The position numbers and the translations under genes are program-made. A DNA stretch of 64,000 nt from positions 173,810,319 through 173,874,318 of the forward strand of contig CM061140.1 in assembly GCA_030789695.1 (NCBI GenBank), in the 5' to 3' direction. This DNA comes from Scilla litardierei. Lineage: Eukaryota > Streptophyta > Magnoliopsida > Asparagales > Asparagaceae. Positions 46,224-57,170 of this stretch are shown one piece after another. The notes under the pieces are model-generated. The model searched no databases, was not told the DNA's origin, and saw only the letters and a program-made list of their open reading frames with translations. Numbering within the stretch: position 1 is the first letter of the stretch; the number at the start of each line of letters is the position of its first letter.

Positions 46224-46725
46224 AATCCATCTTTCTTTTCTAGGTAGCTGAAAGATAAAACATTAAGCATTGGTACCCTTTGTTTGAGGCTCATTGGGAT
46301 TAGATTTTTGGAAGCCAAACCCAAGTGGAATTTGGCTTTCTAATGTAATCACTAGAATGAACAATAGAATGTATATAATGAGAAATATAACTATTTCTAT
46401 CTTTTACGCATGAATCCTTAGGAACCCATATACTAATCGTAGTAGGTTTCCTAGGAGATGGTTTTGAAATGTTAATAACATTTCCTTGTGAAGAAGAAGT
46501 AGGTATGTTTACTTTCTTCGTGTAAATGAATGCGTGATTCTTCTTTTGTGGTTTAACAAAAATTGTTTTGCCACTAGATGAAGATGTGTTACAAAACTTA
46601 GGTGCATTCTTATGAGAATATCCCAGTCTTTGTCTATGATTTGCTGGATATTAAATTTTTAGCAAATCATCGAGATTTGTCTTTCCTTTGTTAAATTTAT
46701 TAACATTGGATGACATCGCATTGTA

Positions 46726-48048
46726 TTACATCTTTAGTGATGAGATACTTTTATCCATTTCGGATATTTGTGTATGCAATTCTAGATTCTTAGTTTTGAG
46801 AAGATCATTCTCTTTACTAAGATCCAAATCTTGAGACAATGTATTCTCGATATGTATAGAATTTTGTGTAGTGCTTTTAGAAGATAATTCTTGATATTTA
46901 AGAAGAATATTATCATTATTCTGTTTCAAAGATTTATATTGTCCATTTAATTTTTTGAAACGAGAATAGAGATCTTTTAATGCATCAAGTAATTCTTCGT
47001 TATTAAAAGAACTTACATCATCTTCATCATCTTGTGCCATAAAGCACATGTTAGCACTTTCATTATGATCATCATTTTCATCATCTGAAGAATCATCCCA
47101 AGTTGCTGCAAATGCTTTCTTCATTTTGTCAAACTTCCTTTCTCTTCTGGATTGATCATTGTTGTTGGAAGTTTTGAACTTAGCCTTCAGAAGCGGACAA
47201 TCTTTCTTCATATGTCCAGGCCTATTACAATTAAAGCAGAGAGAAGAATCAGTATTTTTAGATTTAAAATTATTATTATACTTACCTGTTTGAAAAAAAT
47301 TTCTGAAGTTCTTGGCAAAAAATGCAATATCATCATCAGAGTCTTCATTTTCTGATGTAGTGTTGAAGGCGAGTACTTTCTTCTTTTGATATGATTCTTC
47401 TTTCTCATCTTGTAATGTAACTTCATGGGCCATTAGGTTACCAATAAGATCACTGGCTTCCTCAATAGCAATGATCTTTGGACGCCATTCTGGAGAGAGT
47501 ACTTTAAGAATCTTGCGTACCTGATCAAGAGAAGAATAAACTTTTCCAAGAGCATTAAGAGAATTAATATTAGTGAACCTGGTGTTCATTTCTCCAATCG
47601 TCTCTTTGTCTTGCATCTTGAACAACTCATATTTATGAACCAAAGAAGAAATCTTAGTTTCCTTTACTTTATTGGTTCCTTCATGAGTTACCTCGAGTAT
47701 GTGCCAAATCTCCTTTGCACTTTTGGCCTGAGATACCCGATTAAACTCATGTTTATCCATGGCACAGAATAAGGCATTCATGGCCGTTGAGTTGTTGGTC
47801 TTTGCAGATTTGTCGTTAGCGGTCCATTCATCAACAGGAGTTGTTGGTTTAGTGTATCTTGTCTCTACGATGTCACATATCTCATAATGCATACTTTGGA
47901 GATGAATCTTCATCCGTATTTTCCAATATGAGTAATTAGAACCATCAAATAGAGGAGGACGAACTTGAGAGTGCCCTTCAGGATGTTGATTTGTGTTGTA
48001 GTTGCGTGGAACAGCGTTCATGTTTGATGCTGCGGAACTTTCTGCCAT
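46726..48048 (-). CDS. Copia gag (capsid/nucleocapsid), 440 aa, intact
   Basis: Structural protein that packages retrotransposon RNA in cytoplasmic particles. The ATG at 48048 lies just downstream of the primer site, and the frame is open for 440 codons. Residues about 30-215 match the UBN2-type gag domain (RPPLFDGSNYSYWKIRMKI near 30, then EIWHILEVTHEGT and KVKETKISSLVHKYELFKM). An acidic patch precedes a single CCHC zinc knuckle with C271, C274, H279 and C284. The C-terminal about 150 residues are acidic and coiled-coil-like. Gag ends at its own stop, so pol is in a separate frame. It is the only uninterrupted gene of the element. Confidence 0.95.
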   Translation of the reverse strand: MAESSAASNMNAVPRNYNTNQHPEGHSQVRPPLFDGSNYSYWKIRMKIHLQSMHYEICDIVETRYTKPTTPVDEWTANDKSAKTNNSTAMNALFCAMDKHEFNRVSQAKSAKEIWHILEVTHEGTNKVKETKISSLVHKYELFKMQDKETIGEMNTRFTNINSLNALGKVYSSLDQVRKILKVLSPEWRPKIIAIEEASDLIGNLMAHEVTLQDEKEESYQKKKVLAFNTTSENEDSDDDIAFFAKNFRNFFQTGKYNNNFKSKNTDSSLCFNCNRPGHMKKDCPLLKAKFKTSNNNDQSRRERKFDKMKKAFAATWDDSSDDENDDHNESANMCFMAQDDEDDVSSFNNEELLDALKDLYSRFKKLNGQYKSLKQNNDNILLKYQELSSKSTTQNSIHIENTLSQDLDLSKENDLLKTKNLELHTQISEMDKSISSLKM

Positions 48049-48057
48049 CTTAACCTC

Positions 48058-48069
48058 CCTCTGATACCA
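48058..48069 (-). promoter_or_regulatory. Primer-binding site, tRNA-iMet
   Basis: The - strand reads TGGTATCAGAGG, two bases from the 5' LTR end, one mismatch from the canonical initiator-Met site. Confidence 0.9.
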
Positions 48070-48071
48070 AA

Positions 48072-49433
48072 TGTAATTTTAGCCTGTATGGATCAATACA
48101 CTAAATGGGAGTGAATAGTGTATATAATAAAAACTGTTGCAAATAAAACGTTACTGATATTTGCGAAGATGGCACAGAAATGAAATGACAAGTATGAAAA
48201 TAGAGCAATCGCAAACACAGAGATGTATCCTGGTTCGGATCCTCCTGATCCTAGTCCAGTCCTCTACTCCCAGTAGAGATTTTCAATCCATTATAATCAC
48301 TTGCCCCGCAAGCACCAACTTACAAAAATAGCGACACTCCCAGTGTCCTAAACTTTTTACAATCTCAATAAATAGAGATTCAAATCTGTTAAAGAAATAA
48401 TGAAATAGAAAAACACATATAGCCTTGGTATGAATATCAAAGATGAATTCAAAGGATTGGTGTTTAAAAAAGGAACTTCAATGTTTCAAGATATATAATA
48501 GTGAAACACAATTGAAGTTCTTCCGTTCTTAAACGAAGAGAGAAACAAATGATTTCTTCTTACATATAAGAAAAGAACAACTTTCCCAAAAAGTGTTGAA
48601 ATCCAGGTTCTTCCGTTCTTAAATGAAGAAAGAAATCTAATGATTTCTTCTTACAAATAAGAAAAGAACAACTAATGGCCGAATGCTTAAGAAAATCATA
48701 GGCTTGATTTCAACAAAAATAGAAGTAAAAAAGAGGAAAGTGTGTGTCTTGAAAGAGAGGGTCTACCTCTCTATATATAGTGTTTAGGAGCGGTTGAGAA
48801 GTGTTAATGACGTTGGGAAACGGTCATAAACCGCTCCTGAAAATTTGGGCTTCAAACGGCCAGTTTTGTGTTTGGTCGACCAAAAAATAAAATTGGTCGA
48901 CCAAAATTTAGAGAATGAATTTTAACCGTTGGAAGGCAGTTTCAGAATCTACATGGTTAAGCGAGTTTGCTCAAGAAATCCCATAGTCAAATTCGAAGGT
49001 TTAAAATCGGTCGACCAATTTGACTGCCAATTTTTCTGGGTAAGAATTTTCAAAATTGGGAAGTGTAGAATTCTGAGTAATGGAACCTAGAAGACTAAGA
49101 TATAGTATCACAAGGCTTTGTAACTCTAAAAAGTAAATTTTACATAGATTACATAAAAGCCGTAGATAAGACTGCATCTGAATCTGAATCTGAGAAGCTT
49201 CTTTGCAGGGGATCCTTATCAAGTGATTATATATCCAAGTCGTGGATGTAAGGTGCCTTTGCCTTTCCAGCTTCATGAACTATGATATATCCCTTTGAAT
49301 ATGCATGAAGATATCTGAATGTGTGGAACTCGGCATGTATGTGTATCTGCATAAATAGAGTTAGTAGCACTGAATGTGTTTGTCATATCAAAACCATATG
49401 GGAATAGAAATATGGAATTATGAAATTCCAACA
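48072..49433 (-). repeat. 5' LTR of copia element
   Basis: 1362 bp; on the - strand it starts TGTTGGAATTTC and ends ATTACA. The - strand TATA box CTATATATAG lies at 48771-48780. Upstream of it are TTGGTCGACCAA palindromes at about 48872-48883, 48893-48904 and 49008-49019. Confidence 0.95.
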
Positions 49434-50117
49434 ACCTCTTCATGCAAACCCTCACTAACTTCATCATTATCTGACATGTCCTCTTCAGAGCTGTTCCAAG
49501 AATGGTATCCATCTTCAGAGTAGCAGTCATCTGCATCATCATTAGCAACTTCTTCATTGTCAACATGTAATTGATCTCCTTCAACCACCATGTTATCTGC
49601 AGCATCATCTTGGTCAAAGTTCACATTGTTCCCATCAATATCTGCCTCATCTTCAGGAGAGTAACTTTCATCCTCACTAGAACTAGAGATGTCTTCAATG
49701 TGGATTTCACATGTTGAAGTGGACATCCTTGAACCTTCTCTTGGAGGATTTCTCCTACTATAAGGTGTAGAACTCATGCCTCTACATCAGTTCTCTGCTC
49801 AAGCACTAAAAACATCTACAATCTCTTCTTCATCACATCATGTGTTCTCAACACATTCATTAAACCATCACTTGATTTAATCCTCTTAAACTTCCTAGGA
49901 TTTGACCCAAGTACTATGTACGACAACTTCTGCATATACTCCTTTGCAGGAGGCAAAAACTCACCAACATACTCTGAAAAAGATTCCAAACTAAACTTAT
50001 CACTTCCACTCTCATTGTCTTTCTATTTCCACACTCATACTTCTTTCTCCCTGTCCTTGGTATATTTCTCCAGCAACCATTATATCTTAGGGCTATCTCC
50101 ACAACACCATCCTCCAT
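49434..50117 (-). pseudogene. MULE transposase copy B, N-terminal part
   Basis: Upstream portion of the MULE gene cut by the copia element. An ATG at 50117 starts MEDGVVEIALRYNG, the usual style of MuDR-type N-termini. A frameshift near 50000 leads into SDKFSLESFSEYVGEF, and further shifts follow around 49800-49850. From 49777 a frame of 119 codons rich in Asp, Glu and Ser (SSSSEDESYSPEDEAD) runs into the copia target site at 49434 and continues in frame at 38849. The acidic linker is typical of this transposase family. Confidence 0.85.
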
Positions 50118-51082
50118 CCTGTATTATCCTGTTAAGCAGCAATTTATTCAAAACTTGTCATGCATGTCAGTCATATATATCTATGCCAATCATTCAAAAT
50201 GCATGTCAGCCAAACTCACATATACATATACCTGCATTCAGCCAAACTCACAAAAACAAGTCAGTCAGCCTTCTACATATACATGCAGCCAACCTAACTC
50301 AATAAAAGATGCGGCTCATTCATATAAAGATACATAATCATGCGGTCAGCCCTAACTATGCCACAACATATACCTATTCATGCATGCCAGCCATATATAT
50401 GTACTCAGTGAATCACGGCAACCATATGCATGCAGCACATATACAGTCAACCTAATATCATGTCATGACCAGATAAAAATTTAACCTTTACGCAATATAA
50501 TCCCTAAATCACATTTAACAGCAACTTCCAAGAACCCTAATCACTTATAACAGCAACTAACATCAAAAACCCTAAATCAAAATCAACTAGTATTAAAATT
50601 GATGGCTAAAGATTACTTTTTTACCTCAACTCTTTCGTATCCAACCTGCTAGAACTCGATCGTCCAAAAAATCTCGCTTGATTTGCCACCTTTTCTTCCC
50701 TCTTTGCAGCATCGATGCTGAGTGAATGAGGGCTTTTTTTGATATTCTAGGGTGAAATTTTAAGGGGGAATGCAGAGAGAAAGAGAGAAAGGGGGCGAGA
50801 TTTTTAGGTTAAGTTTTTACGTGTTAAGCATCGATCTTGGTGTACCCCCGGCTGCTGAGTTTTAGGCACATACACGTGACTATCACGTGTTTCATTAACC
50901 CCAGGGAAAGTTTGTCCAAGGTGAACATAAATTTGAGTCGGGTTAATTTTTTAATGTAAATGATCCAAAAGGGACCATTTAGGTTAACGTTAAACATTTA
51001 AGGGACTAAATTCAAAATACAAAGTTTTGAGGGACTAATATCAAAATACACATAATTTAAGGGACTAATATCAGAAAATCCC
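50118..51082 (-). mobile_element. 5' non-coding part and candidate terminus of MULE copy B
   Basis: Upstream leader of the MULE gene. At its far end the - strand begins GGGATTTTCTGATATTAGTC (51082 downward) and repeats TTAGTCCCT about three times within 80 bp, a style common in MULE terminal inverted repeats. No partner terminus was found near the other end, so the boundary is provisional. Confidence 0.45.
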
Positions 51083-51916
51083 TTTTAGATTTTAGCATAC
51101 AAGGGAAAAATAAAAGGTTCCTAACATCTGAAAAAATAAGGGTATAGACTTTTTGAGTGTGACATGTGGCTTAGCCATAAATGTCATATTTTTCCTATTA
51201 TACATACGCATACACATTGATAGGCCTCACATGACATGTCTCTCATAAGAATTAAAGGGTTTTACAATAATAGAACTTTTTCACCATCTATATCGTCTAG
51301 TAAAATTTTTAATGTTTACTCGATCTTTGGTGTATTCAGGTTTTAGAATATAAAGATCAATAAACGATGTTGGTTGTCTAAAAAATAATGGAGAGTTGAC
51401 TTTTTAAATGATGTATAACAAGTGCGCATATGTCATATGAAACTCATTATTTCATATATATATATATATAATACACACATAGACTAGGACACATTCGAGT
51501 GGACCAATCATGTGGATCTAACCTACTCAAATTTATAATTAAATAATCTAAATGAAAAATATGATCTTTTAAATGTGATCTAACATGTCTAAACTACTTT
51601 AAAAATGAAAATTCGAATGATTTGTATTTGTTTTACACAGGCAAAACATGGTCATAAAATTAACATGTCGGGATTGTTATAAAATCGACTAGTTTGTCAC
51701 CACTTGATGCATATATATAACATGTTCAAATCATTTAAAATTTTATTTCTATATAATTTAGACATGTTAGATCACATCCAGTAAATCGCATGTTCCATTT
51801 ACGTTGCCTAATATTAAATTTAAATCTGTTGAATCTGCATGTTTGGTCCACTCCATGGATTTTGATGAACATCTTTATATATGTGTGTACAATATATATA
51901 TATATATATATATATA
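51083..51916. other. Intergenic AT-rich DNA
   Basis: No gene recognised. Small TA runs lie at 51457-51471 and 51890-51916, the latter directly abutting the first fold-back element. Confidence 0.5.
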
Positions 51917-52080
51917 GAATAATGGCTATCATACGCCATATGAGAGCCTCTCTCATACGCCCTCTCACATAAATCACCCAAGTACAAGCCCACATGGGCT
52001 TGTACTTGGTTGTACTTGGGTGATTTATGTGAGAGGGCGTATGAGAGAGGCTCTCATATGGCGTATGATAGCCATTATTC
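51917..52080. mobile_element. Fold-back (palindromic) element 1
   Basis: Left arm (about 76 bp, beginning GAATAATGGCTATCATACGC) and right arm are perfect inverted copies except for one 10-bp duplication (CCAAGTACAA) in the right arm. The centre is CCCACATGGG-like. It sits between TA runs and has no coding capacity. Arms this identical imply a recent origin. Confidence 0.9.
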
Positions 52081-52097
52081 TCATATATATATATATA

Positions 52098-52258
52098 TAA
52101 TAATGGGTATCATACGCCATATGAGATGGTCTCTCATATTCCCTCTAACATAAAGGGGGCAAGTACAACAAGTACAAGCCCATGTGGGCTTGTACTTGCC
52201 CCCTTTATGTGAGAGGGCATATGAGAGACCCTCTCATATGGCGTATGATACTCATTAT

Positions 52259-52260
<2 letters not shown>
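52098..52260. mobile_element. Fold-back element 2
   Basis: Same family as the preceding element, with about 90% identical arms (ATCATACGCCATATGAGA at the outside, GCAAGTACAAGCCCA near the centre). Here the left arm carries the extra ACAAGTACA copy. TA runs flank both sides. Confidence 0.9.

Positions 52261-52262
<2 letters not shown>

Positions 52263-52323
<61 letters not shown>
52263..52323. repeat. (TA)n microsatellite, about 60 bp
   Basis: Pure TA repeat between fold-back elements 2 and 3. Confidence 0.95.
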
Positions 52324-52328
<5 letters not shown>

Positions 52329-52513
52329 TGAGTGTCATATGTCATAGACTCATATGAGAATCTTGCATATACGATGATGTGACACATTCTCTTCCGCATA
52401 ATAAAAATGGTCACATGAGGTGTATATTTTTTCCATATACCTTTTGCAAATAAGAATGTATCATGTCATCATATATGAGAGAGATCTCTCATATATTATG
52501 ATACCAATTAGTC
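52322..52513. mobile_element. Fold-back element 3, diverged
   Basis: Outer arms TTAATGAGTGTCATATGTC and, inverted from the right, CTAATTGGTATCATAATATA keep the family plan (AATGRGTATCATA...CATATGAGA), but arms and centre have drifted. It is an older member of the same family. Confidence 0.6.
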
Positions 52514-53329
52514 TCATATCTATGTATGCATATAGGCATACACACATATGGATGTATGCAGATATGTATATTACATGACTACATGTCCAATTGTGTATCG
52601 CACATTTTATGTCGTTCCACATCTCATCTAGGCATCTATATCTAGACATATATTTCTAATAATGTAATAGCATGCACTGAGTATGACTATCATACACATG
52701 TACGTCTACGAAACAAAATAGTCCTTGACTTTTTCAGTTTTCTATAGAGTATGTCATTGTATTTCCCTTGTTATAAGAACACAAATGTACAGAAACATGG
52801 TTTTATACAGGTTGATTTATTAAATATATTAGCAAATTTTTGCCACTAAAGCATAATCTTTGATAAATAAAAAACAGTAAAACAAACATACCAAACATGA
52901 GATATGAACAAGAACTGCATGGGAAATGTAGGATATGTTCCAAGGCATGTCCAATGAGTGTCCTAAATTAAACACACACAGAGAGAGAGATGAGCACACA
53001 CAGGGACGCAACACATGCGTGCACACACATTTGAGAAGTGCAAGGCACTCATTAGAGGACTGTTAGGAAATATCAGTCTCACAAGGGTATGCTTCATGAC
53101 AGTAGTGTCTACACAGGTTGAAACATGGAAATAATATCAACTTTTAAGTTTTTCCTGCAATTAGTGGTTACCTTTCTTGTGAGAGGCTTCTTTACCCGCA
53201 TGCTAACGGAAAAAGAAGTAGAGAGTCGTCTAAGTGAAGACAGTCTCCAAGAAGACCTGTGGCAGTAAATAATTTGTGAATATCTACCCAGTGGAAAGTT
53301 TCTACCTCGTGTTTCTTACTAAGTAGATC
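52514..53329. other. Probable 3' flank of the - strand gene and intergenic DNA
   Basis: No open frame of interest; ACAC-rich patch at 52973-53030. The part next to 53329 may be the 3' UTR of the gene ending there. Confidence 0.35.
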
Positions 53330-53689
53330 CTACCCAGTTGAAGGCACACCAATAGATGGTTGTTCCGGAGAAGGAGTGGTAGGAGGTGGTTGAGCTGGTA
53401 AAATGCTGCTTTGCTTCAGAACTGAAATTATAACTCATAGAAAAAATCAGCAAGAAAAAAGTATACCTGAAGAAGAAAAATATGTCTATATCGATCAAAA
53501 GAATGGCAATTTCAATATTCAGTCATCAAAAGAGGGAGAATATCAGATAAGAAGCAACTGCAGAAATTTAAATTTAATCCAAATCAAAATGGCCCTTGCA
53601 AAATTCTGCAACTGATAGACTGCATACCGTGAATATGACATGGATTCTGAGCTTTGGCACAGCAATTCTTGCATGACTGAAATGGGCAC
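53330..53689 (-). CDS. Last two exons of an unidentified gene with Cys-cluster C-terminus
   Basis: Exons 53689-53628 (62 nt) and 53421-53330 (92 nt, ending in TAG) join in frame. The first has a polypyrimidine acceptor (TTTTCTGCACAG) and a GTATGC donor; the second has acceptor TATAATTTCAG. The first exon encodes C-P-F-x2-C-x2-CC-x6-C-x2-H, then V across the junction. This is the spacing of the second half of the SHI/STY/LRP1 RING-like zinc finger (CPYLRCRTCC...C..HV). The second exon continues with LKQSSILPAQPPPTTPSPEQ and stops. I do not find a first finger half or the rest of the gene to the right, so the family is uncertain. It could be a divergent SHI-like factor, another plant Cys-rich protein, or a gene fragment. 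Confidence 0.5.
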
Positions 53690-55729
53690 CTGTGCAGAAA
53701 ATTTAAAGTACATTGAACAATTCACTAGGCAAAGGGAGGAGCGGAGAAAGAAAAATGCATAAAATAAAAGGAGTAAAAAAGAAACAGAAAGAAAAAGAAG
53801 AACAATACAGCATTTTCGGACGCTTTATGAGTAATAATAGCTCATGGAAATTCCACAGGAATCAAGCAGCAAATGTTATGCAACAAGGCAACATAGATGT
53901 CAGAAGTATGTTTCTCGTGACCCTTGCAAATATTACAAAAGGAGAAAATAAATGAAAACATGCACCTTAGGTCAATTTAGAGAGATCAAATTACACGTGG
54001 AAGCAATTTGAACAGTTAAGCGAAAAACCGAAGACATCTGCCAATGTGATACAGAATATATATTGAACGTAGAATCCAGAGGCCTTGCAAATATTTCTCA
54101 TGACCCTTGCAAATATTACAAAAGGAGTTGTGACAAAAGCGGCGCAAAATAGTGAAAGCAATTTGAACAGTTAAGCGAAAAACCGAAGACATCAGCCAAT
54201 GTGATACAGAATATATATTGAACATAGAATCCAGAGGCCTTTCTGTGATTTTAATGTAGACTCCAGTAGCCCTTATATATGATTATCTCTCCAATGAAAT
54301 TGTCACTTTGTTCCAGCTAAAACTAGAACATTTCAAACGATTAAGGTGATGTTTAGATTATCCCTGGAGGAAGGCAGAGATGAAAAATCAGCATGTCACA
54401 CGAATCAATCTCTAACGATTCATCACACTCAAAATTTTCTGATTCACCCCTCATAAATTTTACAATTTGTTATCTATTAATAATGAATTATTGAGTGTTA
54501 CAGGTAATTATCATCATTATTATCTAACGCCTCTAAAAAACGGGGTTCTCAATGGAGAATTTCCATGATCGGCTATTACCTCCAAATTATCACCAATCAC
54601 CAAGTCATCAAAACTGTGAACCATTAAGTGCTTCTGATATATTTTGGTACATATAGTATCATGTACCAACCATAGCAATTATCTAACGAGTCCACAATTC
54701 ATATTTATAAATTGACTGTAGCATATAGACTCCATAAGAATAAGAAGACAATAATACGTAATTCCCCATAAGTCAACAAGTATCCATAGTGATAGTAAGA
54801 AATGATCCAGTCAATAAATTTTGCTTTTATGAATACATATAAACCCAAAATAGCTCACAGATAATAGTATAAGACACAAGTCTTACTCTTCCCCAGGAAT
54901 GTATCACATTTGTCACAGAAAATTCAGCATTTTTAAGCTTCAACAACCTTAAGCATTCCTTTAATAAGCTAACTAATGAGAATACTATAAGTAGACGACT
55001 TACAGAGAATCTAACAAAATGCAATATGCCTTGGAGATAAATACAGCTCTGTACGCAATTTGGATTCCAAGGTGTTCAAGGTGTCCACGACGACGGCGTG
55101 AGACAAAGTGGTAAAGAAAGGAGGCCAGCACAGAAAGGTCAACTATATGAAGTCGCTGGCATATATATAGATGGAATCTGGGATGATAAGTTCATCAGAT
55201 TTCCAACAAGTTTAAGATTGCATGAATAGAATGGGGCATGGGCAAACCAAATGGGTCCGTTCGTTCAGAGCCAATAATAACCAAACAGTATTCTACTTCC
55301 AACACAAGTCTGGATTAGAATTGAGTGAGAACTTTTAAAATAGGATTTCTAATAGAATTCTTGATAGAGATAACCAGAATCGAATTAGGATTCTTGAGAC
55401 TTGAAAAGCAAGAAACATAAAGGTATATAAAGAGTGCAGTTGTCATTGCAATGAGGCAAAGAAAAAGTAAGATGGCTCGTGATTCCTTATGGGGAAGTAG
55501 TTGAGCATAAATTCGGTCACAAGTTTTGAGAGATTGCTATTGTATTATGGGAATTGTGGGGTGAGAGTTGAGAAAAGTGTCTCCTCTCTTTTTAATTCTT
55601 ACTAATATAAAGTAATCTTTGTAAAGATAGCAAAGCTATCTTTAAATCATATGTTTATTCTCTGTTATGATTTGTTGTGCGTACTCCAAATGATCTTGGA
55701 TGAAAATCAGAATATATCTTTTTTCTAAA
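53690..55729. other. Possible intron or upstream region; partly duplicated
   Basis: AT-rich. If the - strand gene is real, its upstream exons should lie here or beyond. A - strand stretch at about 55130-55020 (…LSHAVVVDTLNTLESKLR…) reads as protein-like but ends in a stop and cannot be connected. A local duplication is listed separately. 55200-55729 may be a decayed LTR belonging to the gag relic at 55730. Confidence 0.3.
54001..54241. repeat. Tandem duplication, 155-bp period
   Basis: 54001-54086 and 54156-54241 are about 97% identical (AAGCAATTTGAACAGTTAAG ... AATCCAGAGGCCT). A shorter neighbour, GACCCTTGCAAATATTAC, also recurs (about 53918 and 54101). Confidence 0.85.
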
Positions 55730-57000
55730 TGGTGTCAGAGTTTTGGTGAAGACTGGATCGAGCACCAATCAGATCAACATGTCAACGTGTGTTGTTGGTG
55801 AGATATCGCTCCAAGTGGAGCTGTTTGATGGAAAGAAATATTTCAACATATATATAATACTACAATGGATATTTTAGTATGATAGAGTTTTATCAAATTT
55901 CTATATAGCACATAGAAAAGCTGGAAAAAGTAACGGATGAAGATTGGGAACAGATGAAAAAGAAAATCCCTGCTGCGATCAGATTGGTCTTAGACCCAAA
56001 AGTTTAACACATGATGATGAGTGAGACTTCTCTGATAATGTTGTGAAAGAAATTAGAGAACATCTATATGATGAAATCACTAACAAACGAGTTTTATAAA
56101 GATTTGAGTTGTATGAGTTACATATGAAAGAGAGTGAATGTGAAAAGCTATTTGAACATCTTTACAAGATTGTGTACTCACCTTTAAAGCGTGGAAGTTA
56201 AAAAAAGTTGTTTAAAAAACTTCCAATTTATCTTGTAACGGTTAAAGGATTAGAAAAGACATGATACATTTCATACATAGTACAAATGAAATCCGCTTTT
56301 TTTTCATTTCATTTCGTATGTTCTTTCATATTTATTCTATTTTTTCACTCTTGCTTATGCTATTTTCAAGGTTCTGACTAAGTGACATGTGCAGTACAAA
56401 GTCATGGTGCAAAACTTTTTTGATTCATATACTGTTTCTGCTCAAAGAAAATGGATAAGATTCTTCCAAATCGGGACATATAAGTGATGTCTTTTTATCT
56501 CATCCTTTATGTGAATTAGAGTCTAGTTATTCTATTTGATCTAAAGCAAATATAAAAATACTCCTTGACTTGAATAAAATTTGGAACCTCAAGATTGATG
56601 AGGATAATGCCATATTATTGCTGAACTCTCTTCCACCTTCGTGTAAAAATCTGAAGAATACATTATTAATAGATAGGAAGAAGCATTCAGAAGAGAGTTT
56701 CGAACATCAAGGCAAGACTAGAGGAAAATCGTGTTCCTATGAGGATCATAGCAAGGAGTTTTATTGTTGCAACGAGAAGGATCGTATCCAGTTCAAAGCA
56801 TGAGGGAGGACTTACATTTTTAAGGATAAGCCAACCCAACAAAATTACCTCGATAAGGATGGAAGTATACACTAACACAGAAAATGCTCAGTTTCTTATG
56901 TCTAAAGAAAAAAGAATGGACAACTAATTCATCGCATCATCATCAAAAAGGGAATGGAAAGGGGAGGGGGAAGGGGAAGGGGAAGGGGAAGGGGAAGAAG
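55730..57000 (+). pseudogene. Decayed Ty1/copia gag (Tork-like) with primer site
   Basis: TGGTGTCAGAGT at 55730-55741 looks like a mutated tRNA-iMet primer site. Downstream are scrambled frames of a UBN2-type gag: VELFDGKKYFN near 55815, then LTNKR-like and ELYELHMKESECEKLFEHL text near 56100, and KIDEDNAILLLNSLPPSCKNL at about 56590-56650, which matches the conserved LP.S...L gag block. A broken zinc-knuckle-like FYCCNEKD follows near 56765. Many stops and shifts; dead element. A (GGGGAA)n tract at about 56955-57000 follows. Confidence 0.75.
56955..57000. repeat. (GGGGAA)n minisatellite
   Basis: About seven copies of GGGGAA-type hexamers, encoding Gly-Arg repeats in one frame. Confidence 0.85.
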
Positions 57001-57170
57001 CGAATGCTCAAAAAGAAGGAATCTTTATGATCTTTATCTAATTCATCATCAAATTCATCTTTGGAGAATATTTCTGCATCGGAGGGAGATGTTGAAGGAC
57101 AACTACACGAGACAAGCGAAGAATGAGCATGTTAAAGAAAGTGAGGTAGGTCACTCTTTCGTATAATTTT

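Larger units (their letters stand above)
38855..49433 (-). mobile_element. Ty1/copia retrotransposon, SIRE/Maximus-like, 10.6 kb
   Basis: Nearly complete element on the - strand: 5' LTR 48072-49433, primer site 48058-48069, gag 48048-46726, pol domains in copia order (protease, integrase, reverse transcriptase, RNase H) 46223-43212, an extra third-frame region 42690-41637, polypurine tract 40214-40227 and 3' LTR 38855-40213. A perfect 5-bp duplication ACCTC flanks it. The large size, long LTRs, extra 3' coding region and several tract-like CTCCCCCTTT words point to the SIRE/Maximus lineage. Gag is open but pol has several stops and frameshifts, so it is not autonomous now. The two LTRs differ by a few percent by eye. 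Confidence 0.95.

Noticed and set aside
55020..55135. Upstream exon of the Cys-cluster gene (text LSHAVVVDTLNTLESKLR on the - strand)
   Set aside because: It ends in an in-frame stop without a clear donor site and competes with another open frame; it cannot be linked to 53689.
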